From Rickettsia rickettsii (GTDB lineage: Bacteria > Pseudomonadota > Alphaproteobacteria > Rickettsiales > Rickettsiaceae), in assembly GCF_001951015.1 (NCBI RefSeq), contig NZ_CP018914.1, positions 952,001 to 1,016,000 on the forward strand: 64,000 nucleotides of DNA, read 5' to 3'. The notes beneath the pieces are model-generated. The model saw only the letters and a program-made list of their open reading frames with translations. It made no database searches and was not told the DNA's origin. The position numbers were made by a program, and so were the translations under genes. Shown here in pieces: positions 57,547 through 64,000 of this stretch (positions are counted from its first letter, which is position 1; each line of letters opens with the position of its first letter).

Positions 57547-59527
57547 AATCGGTAATTTTTTACTACTAACAACAATGTACTTGTCGGTTATCGGTTTGTC
57601 TTTTGTCTTTTATGTCATTCCTGCGAAAGCGGGAAGCCATAAAAAATCTCTATTTTATAGACTGGATTGCCGCTTTCGTGGGAATGACAACTACCTCATT
57701 ACTTGCCCCTTCTACATAGCTGCCTCATGTACTATACTTGCCTTTTTTACCCTAGTCTATTCTTTTATTATCTCTGACTTTTCACTACAAAATGTTTTCT
57801 TAAATTCCAGTACTTTAAAACCTTTAATATATAAAATAGCCGGTAGTTGGTCGAGCCACGAAGGCTCAATGTTATTATGGTTTTGTTTATTACAAATCGT
57901 TAGTTGCTGTTATATATTTTTACTTGAAGATAACCGTCTTAAATTGTTATCTATTATTATTCTATCAGCCATACAATTATTTTTTAGCAGCTTTATTTAC
58001 TTTACCTCCAATCCTTTTAACGTGTTTTCTTTCGTTCCTAAAGAAGGGTTAGGCTTAAACCCAATGCTACAAGATATTGCTTTGAGCATCCATCCTCCTC
58101 TGCTTTATTTAGGCTATGTTAGCTATGTAGTACCGTTTACTATTGTTTGTGCTGCTATGTCATTCTCATACCCACTTATGTCATTCCCGCGAAAGCGGGA
58201 ATCCATTAATGACATAAGACTTCTCAAAACATTTTCCAATATCGGTATCTTATTTACTACCATAGGAATTAGCCTTGGTTCTTGGTGGGCATATAGAGAA
58301 CTCGGCTGGGGCGGATTTTGGTTTTTTGATCCGGTAGAAAATATTTCACTATTTCCTTGGTTATCCGGAATTATGCTCCATCATTCTATAATTGTAACAA
58401 CAAAAACCAGACGTATGCAAAACTGGACAGTAATTTTATCCATCATTACTTTTTTATTAGTAATATTTAGTGCTTTTTTAGTACGTTCCGGTTTTATTAC
58501 CTCAATTCACTCTTTTGCATTCTCACCTGAGAGACGAATATACTTGCTTGGGATATTTTTGATTATGGGGATTGGTAGTATTGGGTGGTATACTACCACA
58601 TCATTGCGAGGAAATGCATTAGCATTGACGAAGCAATCTCAGGAAACTAACCGAGATTGCCACAGCCACTTTCGTGCCTTTGCAATGACGAATTGTGGAA
58701 ACTCCATACTCCTTGGTAATATATTCCTCCTTCTTAGCCTTATTGTGCTAATAGCTGCCACACTTTATCCGCCAATTTACTCTTTATTCGACGATAAATC
58801 TATTATTATTAGTGAAACATTTTTTGTTAATAATTTTATTATATTCGTTATCCCTATTCTTGGTACCATAGGATTATTTACTACCAGCAGCTCTATTAAA
58901 AAACATATTATAATTCTAATATTATCTCTAATAATTACTTATTTAATATCATTAAAAGTAACATTTAGTGTTATATCGATTTTAACTATAATCGCATCTA
59001 TATTTCTTATGCTTCATAATATTCATTATCTTTTGGTTAAAACTAATTATTGTAGAAATAGACTTAAAGCAAGTAACGCTAGTATGATCCTTGGGCATTT
59101 TGGTTTTGCACTAATTAGTTTTAGTATTACTATGAATACATTATTACAAAGTGAAATGGATTTTACCGGCAGAGTAGGAACAAGTAAAACATTTAACGAA
59201 TTTAAAGTAACATTGCAAAATATTAAGTTTGCTCAAGGTAAAAATTATTATAGACAAATCGCTGAATTTTGGCTTGAGGATAATAGCCGTAATATAACTA
59301 TATTAAAGCCGGAAAATAGACTTTATATCGTTGAAAAGAGTTTATCGCAAGAAAGTGATATATACTCTTACTTATTATATGATCTTTACGCAGTTTTAAG
59401 TAATATAGACGACGATATAATCCATGCTAAAATATATTACAAGCCAATGATAAGCTTTATTTGGCTTGGAATTATTCTTACCGCGTCCGGTTTTTTTATT
59501 GCACTAATCAGAAAAAATTCTAGCTAA
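57539..59527 (+). CDS. ccmF: Cytochrome c-type biogenesis protein CcmF with three in-frame repeat inserts
   Basis: Heme lyase subunit of the cytochrome c maturation system I in the inner membrane. WWD region is LGWGGFWFFDPVENISLFPW; conserved His and aromatic segments LLYLGYVSYVVPFTI and SWSSHEGSMLLWFCLLQI are present. Starts at GTG 57539. Length 662 is raised by three repeats: residues about 26-53 (57612-57690), about 208-223 (58160-58206) and about 353-384 (58598-58690). They encode VIPAKAGSHKK...RFRGND, SFPRKRESIND and SLRGNALALTKQSQ...AFAMTN. All three insert hydrophilic loops between membrane helices and keep the frame. Confidence 0.93.
   Translation: MSEIGNFLLLTTMYLSVIGLSFVFYVIPAKAGSHKKSLFYRLDCRFRGNDNYLITCPFYIAASCTILAFFTLVYSFIISDFSLQNVFLNSSTLKPLIYKIAGSWSSHEGSMLLWFCLLQIVSCCYIFLLEDNRLKLLSIIILSAIQLFFSSFIYFTSNPFNVFSFVPKEGLGLNPMLQDIALSIHPPLLYLGYVSYVVPFTIVCAAMSFSYPLMSFPRKRESINDIRLLKTFSNIGILFTTIGISLGSWWAYRELGWGGFWFFDPVENISLFPWLSGIMLHHSIIVTTKTRRMQNWTVILSIITFLLVIFSAFLVRSGFITSIHSFAFSPERRIYLLGIFLIMGIGSIGWYTTTSLRGNALALTKQSQETNRDCHSHFRAFAMTNCGNSILLGNIFLLLSLIVLIAATLYPPIYSLFDDKSIIISETFFVNNFIIFVIPILGTIGLFTTSSSIKKHIIILILSLIITYLISLKVTFSVISILTIIASIFLMLHNIHYLLVKTNYCRNRLKASNASMILGHFGFALISFSITMNTLLQSEMDFTGRVGTSKTFNEFKVTLQNIKFAQGKNYYRQIAEFWLEDNSRNITILKPENRLYIVEKSLSQESDIYSYLLYDLYAVLSNIDDDIIHAKIYYKPMISFIWLGIILTASGFFIALIRKNSS
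57612..57690. repeat. In-frame repeat 1 in ccmF
   Basis: GTCATTCCTGCGAAAGCGGG and the inverted partner CCGCTTTCGTGGGAATGACA surround TAAAAAATCTCTATTTTATAG. A CATTCC-type palindrome. Confidence 0.88.
58160..58206. repeat. In-frame repeat 2 in ccmF
   Basis: GTCATTCCCGCGAAAGCGGG then AATCCATTAATGACATAA: a single short palindrome arm of the same family as repeat 1, read in a different frame. Confidence 0.85.
58598..58690. repeat. In-frame repeat 3 in ccmF
   Basis: CATCATTGCGAGGAAATGCA, then GACGAAGCAATCTCAGGAAA, then GAGATTGCCACAGCC and TTTGCAATGACG: a CATTGCGAGG-type element, a different family from inserts 1 and 2. Confidence 0.88.
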
Positions 59528-59629
59528 TTTGCACCATCACATTTAAGGTTTAAAATTTTAATACTATTCGGATGATCAGCACCGAATTGTTCTATCTGAT
59601 TATTACGGAATTTTTCATACCAAAATTTC

Positions 59630-61726
59630 TTAGGTAAAGTACAACTCTGCAAAATACATATTACTTATTTCATACACATTTTTCATATTTTCTTTATAAT
59701 TATTCCAATATATATTTTCAGCAGTAGCATAAGCATCTACCGCCTCCTCATTTTGATTAAGTAACACTAGTGCATCCCCTTCAAGTAACACTAGTGCATC
59801 CCCTTCAGCAACAAACGTTTTTGCCAAATCTATATCCGGTGATATAATAATCTCTTTGTTAGGTCTAGTTGGATCATTAAGAAAAATTGCTTTAGCTTTT
59901 TTATTCTAGAGCTTCGGTAACATCACCTAAACCTAGTTTTGCTCTTGATTTTTGGGTAAAAATTCGTCCAAATACTTGATTTGTCTCTTTTTTACTCGAC
60001 TTATTCATATCATATACTTATTCTAATAAAGAAAGAGCTTCCTTATATTTCTTAAGATTATTTAATACATCTAATTTAATGAGATATGAACCGGTAAGAA
60101 ATAAATCTTGAGGTTTCATCCCGTTTTCGATACAAGCATTTATAGTATCGTCAATTCTTCTTCATGCTTCATAATTTTTACCTTAGATATTAAATAATTT
60201 AGCTTTTGCATAATATATAGTTGCTATGTCAGTTTGATCTACTAGATTTTGATTGAACATATCTTCCATCATTTGGATATTTTTTTCTGTTTCTTCTAGA
60301 TTTCCTAGCTGAATATTGGATATAGCCGAACCGAAAACTACATCACATTTTATGGAATCATATACTTTCACTTCATCAAATACCTGCTTAGCTTTCGTAT
60401 CTATTCAATTGCTTTTTTAGGATTTGACCAAGTTCTATAATACCACCCTATGCATCCTAAATATGCAGCATAAGCAAATTTTTCTTCATTATTCATTGTC
60501 CATAATTTAAATTTACCTTTTTGATCGTTTTTATCAAACCAATTTACTAATTTTTTGAGTTATATAAATCGGAAGAATTAGCATATTGTATTAATAAATT
60601 TATAACTCTAAAATTTTATATATTGATATATCGTATTTTTCTGCATTTTTTGTAATTAATCCGGTATAGTTTTAGCATTTCTAAAAATACGCCCCTTTAC
60701 TAAACTTTTAGGTATAGAATTTAAAAGATTAGTAACACTACGTTTAAGATATTCTTTATTTCCTTTATCTCTATTTATTTGTAATATTTTTTCCATCATG
60801 CATTTCAAATATCGGATTAACTTCATTAGGTTCAATATTAGAGATCAAAGCAAATTTAGAAAACTGATAAATATCATCATCTAGACTATGCTTATCTTCA
60901 GTAATAGAATTTAATAATTCTTTTGAAACACTTTGATTATTAAGCAATGCTATCCCATCTAGTAATCTCTTGGCACTAGGCTTTAATTCATTGCTAACAA
61001 GTTTTATATTTAGCTCAATTTTATCCTTAGAGGCTTTTATCTTTTTCTTGTATTTCTCTAAGTTTAAACCTTGTATTTGATTTAATATTTGTGCTCCTTG
61101 AACTATGAGAATCGGATAACCTCCAAATGCTTGAGTCAAACAATTTATTAATTCCAGATTTTTATTTTCCAATATATTTTTTGCAAGTAATGCAGCTTCC
61201 GGCTTAGTGAAAGCGTTTGCTTTGACTATGTTAGATAATAATTCATCGTCTTGGGTACAAATATAATATTACCTTTATACTCCCAATTAATACTTATTCT
61301 CGCCTATTTTTAAATTCTCAAACACCAATAACCATTTATCTTTACTTACTAAATAAACCATTAAATCTTTCTTCATCACTGCCATATCTTCTGAAATCAC
61401 CGGTAATTTTACCTCGGTATTAATAGTTTTAGATAATTTGAGTAATTGCGGCTCTATATTTAGATTACAATCAATCAACCAAATTATGTTATAGTTATCT
61501 TTATTTTCATAAGCGTACATTCTAGCAAGCTGTGTTTTACCCATACAGCTTATCCCTACTACACTAGATTGCTTATATTTATTAAGATTTTCCTTTAAGT
61601 TTTTCCAATTGGGATACATGATTTATAAAATAGCTAACCGGTACAACGAAATTGGATATTTGGCTTTGAGCAAATATACTTCCGCTTATTAGAAACATAA
61701 TAATCACTAACATATATTTTTTTCAT
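59630..61726 (-). pseudogene. Signal-peptide / NB-ARC / TPR protein gene, broken
   Basis: The 5' end reads MLVIIMFLISGSIFAQSQIS (signal peptide, ATG 61711-61713), then NFVVPVSYFINHVSQLEKLK. After a frameshift it reads VVGISCMGKTQLARMYAYEN (P-loop), YNIIWLIDCNLN and WLLVFENL (Walker B). Then comes an NB-ARC-like helical part (AKRLLDGIALLNNQSVSKEL) and degenerate TPR-type helices (GNLEETEKNIQMMEDMFNQN; YKEALSLLE) down to 59630. Many stops (TGA 60162-60164, TAAs). A 24-base tandem duplication near 59758-59810 repeats GDALVLLE. An exported STAND-like NTPase would be unusual. Confidence 0.7.
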
Positions 61727-61834
61727 AATATTTATTAATTTTAAATTCTTAGCTGTAAAATTTATATCTTTTCAACTAGAAGTCAATAAAATTTGAGGTT
61801 AGTGAAGGTATTGCACGGGGGGAAAAGTAGGTGA

Positions 61835-62012
61835 TGTCATTCTCGAATAGGCTGAGGGTTGTTGTATGGCTCGTTTATGTCCTTCCCACGAAAGCGGGAC
61901 TCCAGTAATTTAAAGATTATACACAATAAGTTTGTAAAATTAAAAGCTCGATTTATCTCGCTTTTTTCTGGATCCCTGCCTACGCGGGGATGTAATAGGT
62001 TTTGAGCCATGC
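61835..62012. repeat. Paired CATTCCCACGAAAGCGGGA repeat downstream of ompB
   Basis: GTTGTATGGCTCG, then CCTTCCCACGAAAGCGGGAC at the left; GGATCCCTGCCTACGCGGGG, then ATGTAATAG and GAGCCATGCAACAAGGC at the right, mirrored about an AT-rich centre. Confidence 0.82.
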
Positions 62013-62045
62013 AACAAGGCATGTAGGCGGGAAGAAAGAACAAAC

Positions 62046-62076
62046 AAAGCCCCCTTTTTTCAAAGAGGGCTTTTTT
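62046..62076. terminator. Intrinsic terminator after ompB
   Basis: AAAGCCC (62046-62052) pairs with GGGCTTT (62067-62073), extended inward by CTTT/AAAG. The minus-strand hairpin is followed by TTTGTTTGTTC and the plus-strand one by TTTTTT, so it may work both ways. It lies 36 bases beyond the ompB stop. Confidence 0.8.
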
Positions 62077-62111
62077 CTGGAGGAACTTATAAACTTGCTA
62101 ATCGGGAGCGA

Positions 62112-64000
62112 TTAGAAGTTTACACGGACTTTTAGAGTACCTTGATGTGCAGTATATTTACTTGAAATCTGAGCATCGTAACCGATTCCGTACTCCATCT
62201 TAGCATCAGATCTTATGCTTGCACTTAAACCTAAATTATAAGATGTTTTAGTGGTTCTGTCAGGCTGGTTGATACACGGAGTAACTTGTCCGTCTAATAC
62301 AGACTGAGTTTTAGATAATCTACCGGTTACTTTGTGAACCACAAAAGCGTGAACTTCTGGATATACCGCAAGATCAGTTATGTTCATAGTACTGCCGGCT
62401 ACTTTAGCACCTACTATTAAATCGGTTCTATCGCTAAATTTGCTGTTAACTTGCTTGTTTGCAACTGTTGTACCGGTTTCTTTGTAGTTTTCGTCAGAAG
62501 ACTTTAAGTAGCTAAGTCCTGCCATTGGAGTTACTAACACACCTTGCATTGCATTGTAATCATAACCGACTGTTAAGTTACCACCAAATGTCATGTTATC
62601 GTAATGACCGGCAGCAATTTGCTTGCTCATATTACCGTTAGCATCGAAGAAGTAACGCTGACTTTTGTTCTTCACTTGGTTTAAGCTAAATATTGCACTA
62701 CCTTGAGCAAAGAAGTTCTTAACAAGCTGCTGGGCACCATATAGAGAGAATGAGAAACCGTTAACGTCGGTTTTATCACCTTTCTTATAATCTTGATGTT
62801 TTATATCAGTTTTAGTGATACCGATAGCAGCACCGATCATTAAATTATCGTTAGCTAGCGTATCTAAACCGATTACGACACCGGTGGTTTTAGCTTTATA
62901 ACCAGCTAAACCACCTTTCTTACTTTGATGTGCATCAGTATAGAAAGGTTTTGCCCATATACCGTAAGCTACATTATCAATAGCCTCGTCACCTGCAGCA
63001 ACCGCAGCCGATATTGCTCCAGCTTCAGGTCCAGCCATTTCAGCAGTTTCAGGAGTACCTAAATATCTAAGAGCACCTAATCTGTTACCAAGTTGAGCTT
63101 GGATATCTTTAGCTAAATCTAATTGTACATTAGTTATGGCCGCACTTGTATCGGTAACGATAGCTCCAACAAAGTTAGCAGAATTAGCACTATTTTTAGC
63201 TAAAAGAAGATTATTATATGCTGCAGTATTAGTTGCATTTACAAATGTTGTAACGTTCTGATCTACACCCGGTGCACCTCCAAACGGACTATTTGCGATA
63301 TCATTAGTAACTACGTTTTCTGCATTGTTAGTACGTGTTATTACATAATCTTGGTTAGCAGCACGTATTAAACTGTAATTTACGAAACGATTACTTCCGG
63401 TTACAGCAAAGTTGGGACTTCCTAAAGTACCGTTAAATCTAGCACCACCTTGGATTAAAGTATAAGTTTGTGTACCACTGAAATTTGCATTGGCATTATC
63501 TTGTACTTTAATGGTTGTAGTTCCTGTGGTTGTTGTATTAACTTGCGCACCTTCCAAGATAACGATGTGACCTATATTACCGTTTGCTAATGTTAAAGTA
63601 GTTTCAATAGAAGTATTGTTTCCCCATGTTGAAGTACCACTTGCAAATGTTAAAGTATTTGTAACAAGATCGATTTTACCGTTAATAGCAGTAGCACCGC
63701 CGCCTAAAATTATATTAGAATTTACAATACCTAAGTTATAAGTACCAAAGTCTATGACTTGTGAATAAATATTTCCTTGTAATCCTGCACCACTATCACT
63801 ACCTGTAAATCTAACAGAAGCTACAGGAGTATCTGAATCACCTATATTACCGACGAATGCATTACCTAAATAAGTTACAGTACCATTATTAGCTTTAGTA
63901 GTACCAATCATACTTGTAGAATTAGACAATATACCGTCAGCAAATCTTACATTACCGTTACCGTTAACACTTCCAAGAGTAATTTTACCGTCAAAACCTA
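62112..64000 (-). CDS. ompB: Outer-membrane protein B (Sca5), C-terminal part; 5' end outside window
   Basis: Major surface autotransporter of Rickettsia, used in adhesion, invasion and protection. The minus frame is open from the right edge to 62112 (about 628 residues here). The first part is the passenger beta-helix (GTVTYLGNAFVGNIGDSDT, TLTLANGNIGHIVILEGAQV, AQVNTTTTGTTTIKVQDN). The processing region near GAPGVDQNVTTFVN precedes the linker. The last roughly 280 residues are the translocator barrel (AYGIWAKPFYTDAHQSKKGG; TKTDIKHQDYKKGDKTDVNG; GYDYNAMQGVLVTPMAGLSY), ending with Phe (LKVRVNF), the outer-membrane sorting signature. The passenger N-terminus and signal peptide are outside the window. 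Confidence 0.96.
   Translation of the reverse strand, partial: GFDGKITLGSVNGNGNVRFADGILSNSTSMIGTTKANNGTVTYLGNAFVGNIGDSDTPVASVRFTGSDSGAGLQGNIYSQVIDFGTYNLGIVNSNIILGGGATAINGKIDLVTNTLTFASGTSTWGNNTSIETTLTLANGNIGHIVILEGAQVNTTTTGTTTIKVQDNANANFSGTQTYTLIQGGARFNGTLGSPNFAVTGSNRFVNYSLIRAANQDYVITRTNNAENVVTNDIANSPFGGAPGVDQNVTTFVNATNTAAYNNLLLAKNSANSANFVGAIVTDTSAAITNVQLDLAKDIQAQLGNRLGALRYLGTPETAEMAGPEAGAISAAVAAGDEAIDNVAYGIWAKPFYTDAHQSKKGGLAGYKAKTTGVVIGLDTLANDNLMIGAAIGITKTDIKHQDYKKGDKTDVNGFSFSLYGAQQLVKNFFAQGSAIFSLNQVKNKSQRYFFDANGNMSKQIAAGHYDNMTFGGNLTVGYDYNAMQGVLVTPMAGLSYLKSSDENYKETGTTVANKQVNSKFSDRTDLIVGAKVAGSTMNITDLAVYPEVHAFVVHKVTGRLSKTQSVLDGQVTPCINQPDRTTKTSYNLGLSASIRSDAKMEYGIGYDAQISSKYTAHQGTLKVRVNF

Noticed and set aside
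5490-62012. Possible CRISPR array from many short palindromic repeats
   Set aside because: The repeats are scattered singly or in inverted pairs, not in regular direct arrays with spacers, and no cas genes are present.
61837-62043. 68-codon minus-strand frame after ompB
   Set aside because: Translation of a CATTCC-type repeat.

Overview
The window is AT-rich chromosomal DNA from a Rickettsia species (obligate intracellular Alphaproteobacteria). The strongest reasons are the C-terminal half of the surface autotransporter OmpB (Sca5) at the right edge, an archaeal-type valyl-tRNA synthetase, many Rickettsia-type palindromic repeats (several inserted in frame inside housekeeping genes), and a high load of decaying genes. 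The OmpB tail looks most like spotted-fever-group or transitional-group proteins. I cannot name the species without a search.

Layout. Bases 1-5.5 kb (mostly minus strand): an AmpG-like permease running off the left edge, a DEAD-box helicase (rhlE), a cold-shock protein, tRNA-Leu(UAA) on the plus strand, a gene-poor stretch with two gene relics, and ksgA. Bases 5.6-8.8 kb: a SurA-like chaperone and lptD, so the classic lptD-surA-ksgA outer-membrane/ribosome cluster is kept. Bases 9-13.6 kb (plus): xseA, relics of an amino-acid-binding protein and a small membrane protein, xthA, a SemiSWEET and der. Bases 13.6-16.6 kb: minus-strand pseudogenes and one inverted-repeat element. Bases 16.6-19.8 kb: ubiB and ubiE (ubiquinone) divergent from mutM. 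Bases 19.8-24.6 kb: broken manC carrying a repeat nested inside a repeat, debris, a small membrane protein, a dead PHB-depolymerase gene and a dead HrgA-like gene. Bases 24.6-30.5 kb: tatD, metG and tmk (minus), an MFS symporter (plus) and ubiA (minus). Bases 30.5-38.7 kb: a broken Rpn-type nuclease, valS, a tandem duplication of a LicD-type gene, a broken AAA ATPase and rmuC. Bases 38.7-44 kb: a graveyard of glycosyltransferase, epimerase/DoxX and DUF2269 genes. Bases 44.2-47.7 kb (minus): clpX, a GNAT acetyltransferase, queC, hicB and hicA, then tRNA-His(GUG) on the plus strand. Bases 47.9-59.5 kb (plus): an MsbA-like exporter, a small secreted protein, a damaged Bcr/CflA-type MFS gene, the lolC-lolD lipoprotein exporter, a Ulp1/C48-type cysteine protease that is a candidate effector, a CNNM/CorC-type CBS protein and ccmF. 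Bases 59.6-61.7 kb: a dead signal-peptide/NB-ARC/TPR gene. Bases 62.1-64 kb: ompB (minus), with a terminator behind it.

How the genes work together. Envelope biogenesis is the main living theme: LptD and SurA-like for LPS and outer-membrane assembly, LolCD for lipoproteins, an MsbA-like flippase, LicD-type surface decoration and OmpB. Respiration is served by ubiA, ubiB, ubiE and ccmF. DNA repair is served by xseA, xthA, mutM and rmuC. Translation is served by ksgA, der, metG and valS. Most accessory sugar and glycan genes (manC, GT10, GT25, epimerase) are dead.

Most notable observations: a two-level nested palindromic repeat in manC; three separate in-frame repeats inside ccmF and two inside tatD; a recurrent excess of TGA codons where tryptophan is expected in the pseudogenes; a small family of inverted-repeat elements with changing outer arms; and a Ulp1-like protease with a complete His/Asp/Gln/Cys set.
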